NCBI GenBank assembly: GCA_002917075.1
Contig: NTMA01000024.1
Span: 124,001-188,000, forward strand
Length of the DNA: 64,000 bases
Origin: Hawksworthiomyces lignivorus
Taxonomy: Eukaryota > Ascomycota > Sordariomycetes > Ophiostomatales > Ophiostomataceae
Direction: 5' to 3'
Shown here: one piece after another, positions 37,278 to 50,600 of the stretch
Position numbering within the stretch: position 1 is the first letter of the stretch
How the letters are laid out: every line of letters begins with the position of its first letter
Translations under genes and position numbers: made by a program
Notes under the pieces: model-generated
Database searches by the model: none
What the model was told of the DNA's origin: nothing
The model's input: the letters and a program-made list of their open reading frames with translations, nothing else

Positions 37278-37864
37278 GTTGGAATGCTGGTTGCAACGGT
37301 AACTGAACCGAAGGAAATAGATAGGTATCTCTTATTGCGCACGATTTGAAAGCTGCTAGGGGTAACCTGAAGTTATGATCAGATTGTTGCGCAGTTCTTG
37401 ATGGGCGTTGATGGGTTTGGATAGAGACAAAGAACCAATTAAAAGACGTTTTGTGGTTGCGCAGTGGCGATTTTATTGATACACGATGTCGATGTATTGG
37501 ATTATAGAATATGCAATTATGCAGATATTAAGAAAGCGTAGAACTGCGATTTGCAACAGCTTATCTACCATGAAGCCGATTTAACATAAATTTGTAGATA
37601 CAGCACATAATGATCTCCTCAATCAAACTCTGTAAAGAAGACTTAGCTTTCGTAGCTTTAATGATCCCCTTTTGGAACCCTGCCCATTCTTGGGAAGTAC
37701 ATTCTTGTTGGTAAACAAACACTCCTCATAAAACGACGTCATTTGACTTAAGAAAATCTCTAAAAATAATGCTGTTGAATCATAAAAGTGCATAAAACCA
37801 GCCCTTCCCATCACAACCTCTCTGACATCGCACACAAAATGGCATATCCGTCCCCGTCAGACTC
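37278..37864. other. Intergenic between SPF30 and the TCO89-like gene
   Basis: 587 bases: the SPF30 promoter on the left and the 3' flank of the TCO89-like gene on the right. A/T-rich. No gene seen. Confidence 0.5.
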
Positions 37865-40297
37865 CTAGTCCTGGCTCGTTCCGAGATATAGGTTCTTATC
37901 CCATAGGTTCCGAAGAAGTGCCACGGTGCTGTCTTCATCATATCCATCAACAAGGCTGGCACCACTCAAACGCTGGTGGTGGTGGTAGGGGTTATTGGAA
38001 TCACCGGCACCACCTGGTCCATTGGAAACAAATGTTCTCGACCGGGAAGAGCCAGCGGTTGTGTTGGCTGTAGCTGTGGCTGCAGCAGCCGACTGCAAGA
38101 CATCGCGTCGAATGTCGCGTTCACGGAAACTTTGACTCAAGCCTGTTGTTGCCGTCCCGCGGCTTGTCCCTGCTCCGGCTAGTAGGCCATTTGTGTCTGG
38201 TGAAAGACGAGCCGGCGTGCGGCCGCTACCGCCATTTGCTGCGGGAATTCTCCAGTTCTTGTCGCCACCGAGACGGTCGGTCAATCGACTCAGGCTGCGG
38301 GTGACAGGATTCTGGTACCGACGTACGACGTAATATTCCATGCCGGTCTTTTCCATGAGCTTACCAATACGAGGATCGTGCATACCGAACTCGCCAGCGC
38401 CCAGAAGTGGACCGGCAGCAGGTCCCTGGTGTTGGCGGCTGCTGCGATCGATGCTGGAGCTGGCCCGCTCTAGATTGAGCTTCTGTTGAGTGCGGCTAAG
38501 TTCCGCCGGGGGTGCGTGTGGTAAACGGGTGCGACGTGGGTGCGTACCTCCTACTGCTCCGGCTCTGCGCCCTTCTCCAGCAATTATGACACCAGAATCT
38601 TCATCATCCGTGAGCATAGATGAGTCGCCACCAATCGACCTCGTCCGACGAGGATAAGTCGGCGCTGAAGAGCTTCCACCCTCACGGTCGTCCGCAACAT
38701 GTCTACCTGTGCTGGGCCGCGATGAGGATGTCGTATAAAAGGAGCCACCAGTTGTGACAGCGGATGCCGACTCGTGGCTTCCTGTCGTGATGAACCGGGA
38801 CGTCATGGCATCTCTCCCGTTGCTACCATCAGGCAGACTTTGCTGCTGCTCCCGCTGGTGTTGTAGCTGTCGAGTAGGGCTAGAATCGGGCGAGGATGAC
38901 TGTACACTACGCGTCGCGGATGCGGTCTGCTTGGACATTTTGGGCGGAGCACCGCGGGGTGGCGTGCGCGGAAGGAGTTTTGTCGTAGAGCTAGATCTTT
39001 GATGGGTCGTCGCTGTCGTCGATGTCGATGTAGACGACGGACGTGGAGGCTCCCTACTTGTGTTGCTGTTAATGGTGCCACTTTCTGCGGCTTGAAATGG
39101 TGGCGCGAGAGATTTTGAGTCGCTACCACCTCTTGCTGTGCGTATTGGCAGCTCGACGTCTTTCAGTTTTGGCTCTTGTTGTCCGTTTACGTCTGGTTCA
39201 TATCGTGCTTCTTGCATATCTGGGTCTTCTTCCTCACTAAATTCTTCGTGTTCTCCACGGTTGCTTTGTAATTCGAGTTCTTTCCTTTGTTGCAAGCTGT
39301 TTTTCTGCGAACCACTAACATTAGATGAGCCCGCATCAACCCACTCGTCGTCTTGGGCGCTAGGGCTTCCGATTTCGAAGTGGACTTGGTTGTTTGGCTT
39401 TTTGCCGGCGGACGAGAGCGGCCGCAATCGGTCGCTGCTCACAGACGGGTTGGATTTAGCTCGCTTCAGGTTCGCGGTTGGGCGAGTTACTCCGTGATTC
39501 GCTCGCTTGTTTACGTCTGCATGTGATCGATTTCGTTTCAGGCTGGAGACCGACGTATTCTGTCTCACGAGAGACGAGGCAGACGAGGAGTTAGCGCTGC
39601 GTTGCAGTTTTGCTTCGTTTGATGACGTCGACCGACGGTGCTGGTGCAGTTGAGAGCGGTGCTGGAGAGTGAGCGACGGATCATTTGCGGGACCAACAGC
39701 TGCAAAAGGAAACCGGTCAGCGAAATCAGCAGGTGGAGGTGAGGGCGACAACCGACGGCGACGTGGTTGCTGCTGCTGCTGCTGTTGTTGTTGTTGTTGT
39801 TGTTGTTGTTGTAGCTGCTGCTTCTGTTGTTGTTGTAGCTGCTGCTGCTGCTGCTGCTGCTGGAGCTTCGTAGAAGATGATGCGTGACCGACGTGGTGGA
39901 GCTGGTGCGGGTGATGTTGGTAGTGAAGGGTCTTGTGCAAGGCTTTTGAAGAAGGAACACGCGCATGCAACCGTGCTGTGCTGCCGCCGCCGCCGACAAC
40001 GTGTTTCTGCGCTTTCGGCCGGGGATGCGATGCACCAGTAGATGATGTTGCCTTTTGTTGTTGCTGTTGATGCTCTTGCTGATGTTGATCTGGTTCCGAT
40101 GATTTCGGCTTTTTTAGCGGTGAGGGCTGTTCGTATTGTTTGCGTCTCTGTTTGTCGTGCTCGCTGTCACTGCTGCCACTGCTGCCGCTGCTCTCATTCT
40201 TGCTCTCGCTGTCGCTGTCATTGGTGCTGTGTGACAGCCTCTGCCGTTGCTTCTGTGATTGGCTGACAGCGTCGCCTTCGCCTTTGGCTCGATCCAT
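37865..40297 (-). CDS. TCO89: Probable TORC1 subunit TCO89-like protein, 810 aa
   Basis: Large, mostly disordered Ser/Gln/Arg-rich protein. I assign it to the TCO89 family from the order of short conserved segments: a basic His-rich N-terminus, VHFEIGS...DDEWVDAGS near the middle, then SRTQQKLNLERASSS. These are followed by EYYVVRRYQNPVTRSLSRL and the C-terminal LLRNLWDKNLYLG. In yeast, Tco89 is a TORC1-specific subunit at the vacuole linked to rapamycin and stress response. The start is the ATG at 40297, with purine at -3 and G at +4; the frame is open ten codons further, but only from a GTG. A polyglutamine block of about 30 residues is encoded at 39766-39862. No intron found. Another disordered regulatory protein remains possible. 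Confidence 0.7.
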   Translation of the reverse strand: MDRAKGEGDAVSQSQKQRQRLSHSTNDSDSESKNESSGSSGSSDSEHDKQRRKQYEQPSPLKKPKSSEPDQHQQEHQQQQQKATSSTGASHPRPKAQKHVVGGGGSTARLHARVPSSKALHKTLHYQHHPHQLHHVGHASSSTKLQQQQQQQQLQQQQKQQLQQQQQQQQQQQQQQQPRRRRLSPSPPPADFADRFPFAAVGPANDPSLTLQHRSQLHQHRRSTSSNEAKLQRSANSSSASSLVRQNTSVSSLKRNRSHADVNKRANHGVTRPTANLKRAKSNPSVSSDRLRPLSSAGKKPNNQVHFEIGSPSAQDDEWVDAGSSNVSGSQKNSLQQRKELELQSNRGEHEEFSEEEDPDMQEARYEPDVNGQQEPKLKDVELPIRTARGGSDSKSLAPPFQAAESGTINSNTSREPPRPSSTSTSTTATTHQRSSSTTKLLPRTPPRGAPPKMSKQTASATRSVQSSSPDSSPTRQLQHQREQQQSLPDGSNGRDAMTSRFITTGSHESASAVTTGGSFYTTSSSRPSTGRHVADDREGGSSSAPTYPRRTRSIGGDSSMLTDDEDSGVIIAGEGRRAGAVGGTHPRRTRLPHAPPAELSRTQQKLNLERASSSIDRSSRQHQGPAAGPLLGAGEFGMHDPRIGKLMEKTGMEYYVVRRYQNPVTRSLSRLTDRLGGDKNWRIPAANGGSGRTPARLSPDTNGLLAGAGTSRGTATTGLSQSFRERDIRRDVLQSAAAATATANTTAGSSRSRTFVSNGPGGAGDSNNPYHHHQRLSGASLVDGYDEDSTVALLRNLWDKNLYLGTSQD
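39766..39862 (-). repeat. CAG/CAA trinucleotide repeat coding for polyglutamine
   Basis: Blocks of CTG and TTG on + (CAG and CAA on -) encode an almost uninterrupted Gln tract in the TCO89-like protein, broken by Leu and Lys. Pure CAG blocks flank a pure CAA block, the usual make-up of a length-variable coding microsatellite. Confidence 0.9.
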
Positions 40298-42689
40298 GAC
40301 TTTTCCTGTTATAATTTTTGTTCTCACTTTTCCAGCTTTCGAGTCGCTTTACTCCGTCAATACTTTTTCGTTTCCTCACTTTGTCCTCCTTCCTCTTTAC
40401 CACCGCCTCCAGTCGGCTCTATTGCCGACGGAAGGATTTCAGGGACTGTTCAGTGTCCTCAGAACCCAGTGAGCTCTGTAGGGGAAAACACGAGGGTAAA
40501 AAACCCGCCCAAAGAACCAAGAAAGCACATCAACTACAAGACGTCGGCAAGAAACAGTTTTCTTCTTGGCAATTTGCTTTCGGGTTATGCGCTATATCAT
40601 TGTCGTTTCTAATCCCTCAGGACATATCCAGATAGAGGCTAGTAGTCGAAGGGTTGCTCTGAGATTCTCTGTTGAGCTCCGGGTTTTCTTTCCTACCTTG
40701 CCTCTGCCCTATTTCAGAAACATTCGCGCTCGTGTCTCTCGACCAGCTAACCACAGACTCTAGTAGCTCTTCCTTTTCTGTTGCTGTTGAGAAGTTGCCG
40801 CACAGAAAACTCGAGTTGAATGACTCAGCTGAAGATGAACTGCTGGTTGCTGACCAGCTGCGACATGTAGCCAATAGAGGCAGCGCGACGAATTGGTGAG
40901 CTCCGGCAAATATTTTGGATAGCGACTGCGCTGGATGAGCAAAACGAATAATAATAATACTAAGAAATCAGCGATAGAGAAAGAGACAGTTGATTATTAT
41001 CAACAACGAAGCAGAAGTGGAAGAGAAAGACAAAAAAAAAGAAACGGCATTTCGTGCAGAGTCGAGACTGGTTATCTTCGGCTCCGGGATAAAGGCTTGG
41101 TAAGTGGCTTTACTGCTTATTTAGCGGCGGTCCCAGAGAGTGCCACATCCAGCAGTGGTATTCTATGGTCAGCTATTGGCCAATCTCCGCTCTATTCGCA
41201 GGGAGTCACCGTAGCCACTACATAGAAGGTTGCAGGGAGGGGGAGCTCATTTGTTCCACCTGCACACGTCTGGGTCTCCGTAATTACACATGCCATCCCC
41301 ACTTACGAACGAAATCGGAGCGAGCATTTCCGTCACATGTCTACATTCACGGATGCTTAGACCCAGCTTTTAATAGTAGTTTGTGGGCACTAGCACGAAC
41401 ATGGACTCGAGTGCACTACGAAGATTTTGTTGTGAAGTTTCGCACATGCATCTAGAAACTGACGGTGGTATGCTACGCACCTTCTAGTGTTTTGTAAACT
41501 ATGTACGAGCGGCTGTCGTAAGAAGGCAAGCAACACCGAAATTTCCCTTTCGGGTGAACCCAGGACCTCATTGCTTCACATGGGTTTTCTCTCGCAGTAA
41601 GAGCTTTTTCGGCCACGAAAGAATACGTTTCACTGGTGAAGCTACCCTATAACACAACTCCCCATAGCTCTTTGTCGCAAATCAAACTTTATCCACACCA
41701 ACCACTCACTTAGGCCTGAGTAATGAGGTCTAGAATCGTATTAGTCATAGACATGCGTGTATGGGTTACATCATACCTTATTTACGTCAAGGACTCGTAT
41801 TTCAGAACGCGAGACTCAAGACTAGGAGCAGTGAGCGCTTTGTACCTGGGCTAATTTAGCTGAGGTTGTAGCATTTAATTTTGTAGAAGCAGTGCGTATA
41901 ATGAACAAAGTATAATATGCCATTCCTGCACTCTGTGATGCCATGGTATGTGTGTGTGTGTGTGTATGAAGGTGCCCACGTATATATTTGGCCCACAAAC
42001 TTGCGCTTGTCATTCTCATGTTTTTTTAACTGTCGATCCAGATATTCGCTTGCTATCTAACTATACTTATAATGAAATTATTATGGAAGTTATGCCATTA
42101 AACTGTATTCTCAGTCAAATTTTCAACATTTCCCTTTATTTGATTGTCTCCTAATTTTACTGCTGTGGTTTAGTTGGTAGTCCCTCGAGAGAAAAATGGC
42201 GGCGGTCTAGAGTGTGATTGAACGGCCGAAAGCCTGTTCAAATCCTCAGTTTTAGGCTTATTATTATTATTATTATGATAATATGCGTATGTACTCCGTA
42301 AAGAGAACGTGACCACCCCCTTAGTCATTTTCATTAATAGAACTTCGAATCGCCCAAGCATTCCTAGGTACTGCGTAGCTCACAGTCCCTGCCCCTCACC
42401 CCGCGTATGCAATACCCTAGTCAATTTCGTCCCCTAGTGGTCTGGGCGGCGACTGCCACGCTGATACCGATGAAGCTGCAATTAAGCTCGAGACGCGCTT
42501 GGGAGTTGCGTTCTCACCAATTTTCTGGGTCTCTACTTTCACAGAGCTTAAAGCTTATCACCAAGCAAAACTTCACAACCAGACGTAGGAGTGCCGATTT
42601 GGCAGAACGATCCTTAAATAACCGAGAAGAGACGGGACATTCGACAAAGCCTTGTCGGGAATGTAATCCGTGGCGCATTCTGCCCGCAA
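40298..42689. other. 2.4 kb region upstream of divergent TCO89-like gene and PAN2
   Basis: No recognisable gene on either strand. It contains a TG dinucleotide repeat (41949-41965), a TTA/TAT-rich patch near 42260, and a sequence with tRNA-like A and B boxes at about 42165-42245 that does not fold as a tRNA. Includes both promoters. Confidence 0.45.
41949..41965. repeat. TG dinucleotide microsatellite
   Basis: Eight and a half perfect TG units in intergenic sequence between the TCO89-like gene and PAN2. Confidence 0.9.
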
Positions 42690-45600
42690 ATGGATTCGGA
42701 GTGGACAGAGGTTTGTTGATGTCGTCCCTGTCCTCCCTGTGAAGCGGCCTTGTCCAGATAGCAAAGCCGTATATCGAGACTTCAATTGACATCTGACTTG
42801 CGTTCGATACATGAATAGGTCGCGTGCGTCCTCCTCACTTCGTCCAATGGAGGTCAAGAGGATCCAGCGGCCACACCTGTGACCGCTCTCGCCTTCGACT
42901 CCAACCAGGAACTTCTGTGGACAGGAAATGGAGAGGTAGGCATGCTCTATATCTTCTCAATATTCCGCTTGGAAATCTTCTTCTTTACCTTTTGCCAACG
43001 TGGCTGAATACTTCTAGGGCCGAGTTGCATCTTTTTACGGAGCCGACCTTCAAAATTATGTCTCCTATATCATGCACCCCCCAAGCGAAGGCGAGGTTAG
43101 GCAGATCCTTCTCAACGACGCTGGCGTAATCTCTCTCGGACCCAAGGGCTTGCATATGGCTCTGCGGCGTGGTCTGCCTCTTTGGAATTGCCGACATGAA
43201 GACATGACTGACTTATGTTGCATGAGCTTCACGTCTGCTGCTTGCAGTGAGGTCCTTGTGGCTGGCCAGCAGTCTACTATGTTTGTCGTTGATCTCAAAG
43301 AGGGTGAAGTCACACGACGGCTTCAAGCTGAGAACAGCTATACTATGATGAAGCGCAACAGCCGCTTTATTTGTGCCGGCACCACCCGTGGCACCGTCGA
43401 CATCATTGACCCCGCCACATTCAGTGTATTGAAGAGCTGGACGGCCCACTCGGCCTTCATTCAGGATATGGACGTTCAGGCAGACTTTCTCGTGACGTGC
43501 GGCGCTACTCTTAAGCAGCAGGGCGCCGTCATGTTCGACCCCTATGTCAACCTTTTCGATCTTAAGCAGATGACGTCCATGGCCCCCATTCCGTTTCCGC
43601 CGTGCGCTGCTTTCGTTCGAATGCATCCTCGTATGGTTACGACGGCCATGGTGGCGTCGAACTCGGGCCAGATTCACATTATTGATTTGATGAGTCCCAA
43701 CACCAGCAGTGTCAAGCAAGCTAACATCGCGTCTTTCTTGACGCGGATCGAGATCTCACCCACGGGCTCTGCTCTTCTTCTCGCAGACAGCAATTGTTAC
43801 ATGCGCCTTTGGGGTTCTCCGTCTCGCATCCAGTTCACAGAGTACCCCGCCCCGATCGAAACAGAAACTTTTGAAGAGCCGCATAAAGAGACTGAGTGGG
43901 AGGAATGGTCTGACGAAGAGAATGACGATACGTATGTCGCATTTTTGAATGACAAATCGGTCGAGAATGGATGGGACTAACCAAGACACAGATTGCCGCT
44001 GAATATTGTAGGCGTCCCCTATTACCGAGAAGCTCTCTTGTCTGCATTTCCTAGCCTTGTCTCCGACATTGGTGCCCCGCCGCCTCGTTATGAAACCAGC
44101 TATCTTGAGAACATGACTTCTTTCGAGCACGGTTGGTACGCCCCCAATGCCACCGGTACCTTGCCCAATCAAGTCGAGGACACGCGAAAAGACGAAAACA
44201 AACCCACGCAGACGATCCAAGCACCCAAGTTTCTCAGCGAACGATCTCGCGACTCCAAGGCTACGAAACCAAATAGTGTAGACGAGATCGCAGAGGCCCT
44301 GGCATCTTCTGAACTTGCTAGTCTCGGTCCAGAAGCACCGGGTATGTATCGGACGGTCGAGATAAAGTTCAGCAAGTTCGGCGTAGACGACTTCGATTTT
44401 GGGTTCGTCTTCCTATACTAATTTTCTTGCTGGCTGCGCTTCCATTTTGCTGATTAAATAGATACTACAACCGATCGCGGTATGCCGGTTTAGAGAACCA
44501 CTTTGCCAACTCGTACGCCAACGCTCTACTCCAAGTCCTTCACTTCACACCGTCAATTCGCAACTTGTCTCTTCAACATGCTGCGAGCTCTTGTCTTGAC
44601 GATCAATGCCTGCTCTGCGAATTGGGATATCTCTGTGACATGCTACAGAAGGCGGAAGGTGCTACATGCCAGGCAACCAATATGCTAAAGACTCTAAGCA
44701 GCCTTCCCCAAGGTCCGTTGTCTCTTGCTAGTTATTGATGCAGTTGTAATCGGATTCTATGTGCACTTGTATATTAATACTATACATACAGCCCATCAAC
44801 TACGTCTCATCGAAGAGGAAAATCCAAACACTCCCATCACAGAGATGCTCCAAAACTTGACCCGGTTCCTTCTTACACAAATTGCAGGCGACTATCGTCG
44901 GGTTCGGCCAGACTCGACAGCTATGGAAGATGCACTCGCCACGTCGGGTGTGACATATATGAGATGCATGCAATGCAAAAGCGAAACAAGCCGAGCCGTA
45001 TCAACCTACGTCAATAATCTAAAATATCCAGCTCCTGTAAGCGTGTGTGCTTATCTTTACTCTCAATATTTTTGTAGTCTTATGTGCTGATGAATTTATA
45101 GCAGCGGAATCCTGGCAGGGCCGGGAAACAGCCTCGGGTTACATTTTCGCAGGTGCTCAAGTCGAGCGTTGAACAGGACTCATCCACTAAGGGCTGGTGT
45201 GAGATATGCCAACGTTATCAAACACTCCAGAACAGGAAGACAATCACCAGCATACCATCAGTTCTGACACTAAATGCTAGTGGTCCCCAAAACCTCAACT
45301 ATCCTGAATTACGTCGTCTTTGGGGCACTCCTGGCTGGCTTCCAGAAGAGATTGGCATCATAGTAGATGCTGCTGGCCAATTTTTTTGTTACGAAGGCGA
45401 AGACCTCAAGCTTCACCTGCAGCGAGGTATACATGACATTAAGGTATACTCGCTTATTGGAATGGCTGTCAATGTGGATAATGGTGGGCAGCCAGCGAAG
45501 TCACACCTTGTTGCGATGGTAAATGGTGTGTAACTCTGTTCGTTTCAAAAAAGAGTCTTCGGTACTTGTTCTTAGTTGGCTAACTGTAATCGCCAGTTGC

Positions 45601-46908
45601 CTATTCCGAGCAAACACCCCAGGATCGGCAGCAATGGCATCTTTTCAACGACTTTCTGGTCCGGCCGACATCTTCTGGGGAGGCGCTGTCGTTTAACACA
45701 AATTGGAAGACACCGTCGGTTGTTTTGTTTCAGCTCAAAAGTGACAACAACAAGCTTGATACGGAGTGGAAGAGTCGAATCGACACCTCTATTTTATATA
45801 TGGATTATGGGTTGGTGTATTGCTATGCTTGCAAGAATGAATAAATAGAGTGAAAGTGTAACTAATGAACCGGTCGAATAGGAAACAAACGGGCAAAGAG
45901 ACTTACCACCCTCTGGAGCCGAATACAGAACGACCAGGGCCCGATACGATTCTGGCCCTAGATACCGAGTTTGTTGCACTGAAGCAACCTGAAATTGAAA
46001 TGAATTCAGAGGGCGAGATGGAGACGATTCGACCAATGACACACGCACTTGCTCGTGTGTCTGTCGTTCGCGGTCAGGGCATGGATGAAGGTGTCCCTTT
46101 TATCGACGACTACATCATTATCAAAGAACCTGTTGTCGACTACTTAACGCTCTATTCTGGAATCACGCGTGCTGACCTAGACCCAAGAACATCCCAGCAT
46201 ACGTTAGTACCACTCAAGAAAGCCTACAAAAAACTCTGGGTGCTTCTCAATTTGGGCTGCAAATTTCTTGGACATGGTCTGAAACAAGACTTTCGTGTAA
46301 TCAATATCCAAGTCCCCAAAGCGCAGATTATTGACACGATTGATTTATTCTTTCTCAAAGCACGGCTGCGGAAACTGTCTCTCGCTTTTCTGGCCTGGTG
46401 CGTACTGAAAGAGAACATTCAACTTGAGACGCACGACTCTATTGAAGATGCCCGGACGGCACTGAAACTGTACCGAAAGTACCTCGAATACGAAGATGCT
46501 GGTATCTTGGAAACAACTCTGCAAGAGATTTATAGGGAAGGACGAGACACCAACTTTAAACCCCCCAAGAGGGATGACCATGAGCTACGCCGAAGTACAG
46601 ACACTCCACCAGTAGGAGCGCCGGCGCTAGGATCAGCAGTCAGTCCTATACTGACACGCAGCCAACCTGCGCCTTTAAGCCTTGCCGCTGCCGCTGCCAC
46701 TACTGCAGCTATAGCGCCTTCAGTGACTAACATGTCTGTGAGGACCAACACCAGAACAGCAGGACCTGGGAATAGCAATAGCTCTGCGAATGGAAACGGA
46801 CATGCTCCCATAGCATTAAGTCACCGATTCGGTCCAAATACAGGCGGCAACGCCAATCGTGCTAACGGGAGTAATGGTCCTCCTTACCGATCAAATAGGC
46901 GAAGTTAA
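42690..46908 (+). CDS. PAN2: PAN2, catalytic subunit of the PAN2-PAN3 deadenylase, 1,207 aa
   Basis: Poly(A)-specific 3' exonuclease that starts mRNA poly(A) shortening in the cytoplasm. Exons: 42690-42710, 42819-42935, 43018-43931, 43992-44402, 44462-44712, 44792-45036, 45102-45525, 45597-45810, 45882-46908; phases close. The N-terminal WD40 propeller (about 1-350) includes [20 protein letters not shown]. The PAN3-binding linker follows, then an inactive ubiquitin-hydrolase-like domain from about 488 ([20 protein letters not shown]). The C-terminal DEDD exonuclease has D893 and E895 in LALDTEFV, D1002 in GHGLKQD, and H1050 and D1055 in HDSIEDAR. The tail after about 1110 is Ser/Ala/Asn-rich. 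The first exon is only seven codons (MDSEWTE). The donor at 45811 (GTTGGT) is weak, but it is the one that keeps the frame. Confidence 0.93.
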
Positions 46909-47611
46909 CGTGAGGGGACAATATTCCCAACTGAAGGTTTTTAGGCGAGATTCCTGGTTTTGTAGCCTAGTTTCCTTGTCATTGTTACAGTCTCTTGGAC
47001 CTGATTGGCGGCTTCTTCATTTATAAGCAGTATTCTTAATTTTTTTCATACCTACTTTCTTTTTCTGTTTTATAAGTCTCCATGGCGTCATTTGGACGGA
47101 AAGCTGAGCCGGCGTGGTGATGAGATACCTGTATAGAGGATTACAGCACCTTTGACTAAATGACTGAACGGCGAGAAGCGTTCTGTGTAGCAAACTGAGT
47201 ATCGATGATATTCATTCCTTCTGTTCAACACATTAATTGCAGTAAATCAATAGGTGTTGTTGATATGCCTTAGTATTAGTAGTTACACTCAAATTCTGGT
47301 GTCTATTTGCCCAATATGACCATCCAATGATCCCATGATAATTTCTCTTTCCCTTTGCAACCAGAAAAACACCACATATCATACAAATTACGAGTGAAAG
47401 AAATCAAACAGAGACAAGTGCAACTAGGAATAGGTACCACAAGTACTTTAACAGTATTTTTTTAATAAGCTGAGCGACATGGCGACATAGACGTGGCAAT
47501 AATTCCAGCTGATCTTGGGCCAGCACCCGTGAGGGGAGGGCGGGAGAGGGAGTATTTGGCTTAGCAAAATATATTGAATCTTCCGGGATCCTAGATCAGC
47601 TTGAATGCTAC
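46909..47611. other. Intergenic between convergent PAN2 and the SNF2-like gene
   Basis: 703 bases, A/T-rich, presumed 3' UTRs and terminators. Nothing else recognised. Confidence 0.5.
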
Positions 47612-50600
47612 TCATTTAGTTACTGGAAACAGTGACTGTTTAGCATAATTGAAGCTATCCTCGTCCTGTTCGGTTGCCTCCAGTTGCAGCGTCTTGTTGA
47701 TTGCAAACGGATCGCTAACAATCCGCCGCCGGGCCTGCGTTGCCATGATGATGCGATCCACAGGACTGTCTTCATTTACAAAGAGTCGGTGATGAAGCAA
47801 CAACGTCTGGCCCTCACGGTTAGTTCGACCAAACGCTTGGTCCTGCTGACTGCGGAGGCGCAAGGGCCCAGTGACAATTTGGTAATTAGCTACCGTGAAG
47901 TCATTACCTGTGCCAGCATCCCGGAACGTCCCCACAAGCACTCGCGGTGTTTTGCTTCCGGGGTTGGAATCGAGCCGATTAAAGTTCTGCAGGAGCGCGG
48001 TGCGTTCCGAGAGCTTTAGGTCCGCATGCAAAAAAATGGCACTGGCTTCTGGGCGCAGCTTTCTAAGTGCAAGATATACAAAAACAGCTTCTCCCATGCG
48101 GGGACAGATGATGACGAGCTTCTTTAGACTAGCACCCCCCTTACTTTTGGGTATTGTGGGTTGTTTGGATGATACATTCAGATCTAGCGCCGCAAGTAGA
48201 CGGCGTTTTTGCTTGTCACAGCCCATCTCATCCAGCGTCGCTAGAATGGCCTCCATGTGAGGACTAGCCTCGATCACTGTCTCCAGGTTCTCCTGGAACA
48301 GAGCCACCTTGGTCACGTCGTGGTCTTCCAATTTGCGAATTTCGGACCGGATCGAAGCCAGTCCGAAATCAAGCGCAGGCGGGTCGGAGATCATGAGACG
48401 GGCTGCACCTGGGAAAGTCGCTAGAATCTCTAGGTCCATCATATGGTTGAACAGAGAGCTAGAACGCACTACTTGTTCCCAGTTTGTCACTGTAGGCTTG
48501 GAAGACTTGGTAGCTGCTATGGACTCGCGAATCTTGATAGCGATACGTGCTGCCACCTTACCCACATCATCGCGGAAAATCTTTGGCGTCTTATTCACAA
48601 TCACTTTTGGTGTCACATCCTGCAGGTTGAAAATTCGTCGGCCAAAAAATGTGGACGACTCTGTGTGTCGCTTGATAAGCCCCCCTTGGAAGAAACGTTC
48701 CGCCCGAGTTCGAAATTCGGCGGCTTGTTCTGGTGTGCCATCTTCCGCCACTGCCTTCTCGTATACCACCTGCAACTCGTGTAGGTCAATCACGCGGCTG
48801 CCGTGATGACGGTTGGATGGGCAATCCCATTCAGGCAGGCGTTGCACGATGTCGACTACAGCCGCCAGATCGGTCAGCTTGGCTGGCAGTGGTGTCCCAG
48901 TAATGGCCCAGAAATCAAAATTATCTCCGTTGTCAATGCTAGTCTGTATATGCTTATGCTGGTGGGCAAGCGCTATAACATCATCCTTTGCTTTGTGAAA
49001 TTCATCCACAATCTGGATGCCAATAGGGCAGCTGTATACTGTCTTCCGCTCTCGGGAACTGGCTCCGCCCTTGCGACGAAGAGGAACTGGGGTCTGAAAG
49101 AACTCGGTAAGTTTCTCTGGTACATGAGTGGCCAAGAATATGAAACGTTCTGGAAAAGCATCTTTGGCCACGCTGGAGTGAAAGTGATGGGTGGCGGCTT
49201 GGATATTTGGTTGCCACCCCACAGGGAACAAGCCGTCTTCGCTAACGTGTGGCTGTGGCCGCAACTCCATCTGTAGTTTCTGTCTCAAGCGAGGGGCTGG
49301 GGTCATTACCGTATCTTCCTTCTTCATCTTGCTGTAGAACACGACAGGCTCGTAGTATTTGAGCTGCAGTCTTATATTCTTCAGTGTCTTGATCCAGTTG
49401 TCAATAACCGTCTGCGGTGCCAGAATCAAAGACACGCCACGAGAAAGGCTGTCAGCGAGACGTCGAGTCACTCCCCCGGGGTTGGCATAGCATTCAATGC
49501 CCATAGAATTGCCACAGGGACAAGGAATATTCGAATTGCCACTGGCAGCTAGTTGTGGCAGGTGCTGCTTAGTCGGACCGCTACCGCTGCCGCTACCTAG
49601 GGCCCTCTTCATTTCATGCTCACGCAATTGCCATTCCCTTTCAACTTCGGCGCGGTTATACCCTATGTACGCACGTAGCAGACACAGTACAAGACACACG
49701 TAGGTCTTGCCAGTCCCCATAACATCGGCCAACACACCTCCACAGAGGTCGCGGTCCATGCGGCTGGTTAGCATCCAGTACGCCGTCCAGAGTTGGCTCG
49801 GCTTTATCCACATGTTATCTGTGCCAGGTACTCTCACAGACCGAACCTGTGCATCTCGGTGTTCTTTAGGATCGAGACAGAGGAGGGCGCAGCACTGATG
49901 CCATTCCTCCTCTGATGGTGATTTTGCCTCCGGTAATACAGCATGCAGGTCGCCCTCGATGGCGTCACCTTTGGCTGCATTTGTATCGAGGGTCTCGAAA
50001 CAAGAACGTTGTGGTAATGTTGCAAGTCTAGCGTCAGGTGTATCATCGATGTCATTCCTAGCACCTGCAATCTGAAAGTCTGCCTCAGAACCAGAATCAT
50101 CAAAGGGCCAACGCGTGGTCTCTATTGCGGCTAGTTGTGCTTTGAAACGAGCCAGACTTGCTTGTCTTTCTCGCTCATATTCTTCATCATTACAAGTTGG
50201 CGAATATCCGAAGTTAGGACGTGGCAAATCCTGCCCAATTATTATATTACTCGGGTCGACAATGCGTATACCGCCATCCGAATCATCGTTATCATTGTCA
50301 ACGGTAACATTCTCCATATTTCTAGAGATGCAGTAGCTATTCTCGCCCATCTCCGAATCATAATAACTAAGGCTGCTATTAGTTTCTGCAAAAGAACAAG
50401 TAGAGCTGTCCCGCGACCAAGAACGTCGGGTCTTCGATTGTTTCAAGAGATTCGAATAGAAAGAGATGGTCGTGCCCAGTGGAGAGGCTAACATCATATC
50501 ATTAGCTGATGGCGATGCTCCCATGACATCTGCGGCGCGGTACCGGGACTTGTACGAAACGGCTACAATGAAATACACAAGAGTTTCATCTTCCGATTCC

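Noticed and set aside
42165..42245. tRNA-like sequence with A-box (TGGTTTAGTTGG) and B-box (GTTCAAATC)
   Set aside because: The flanking bases do not form an acceptor stem or a T stem (only the closing G-C of the T loop pairs), so it is not a functional tRNA; at best a relic.
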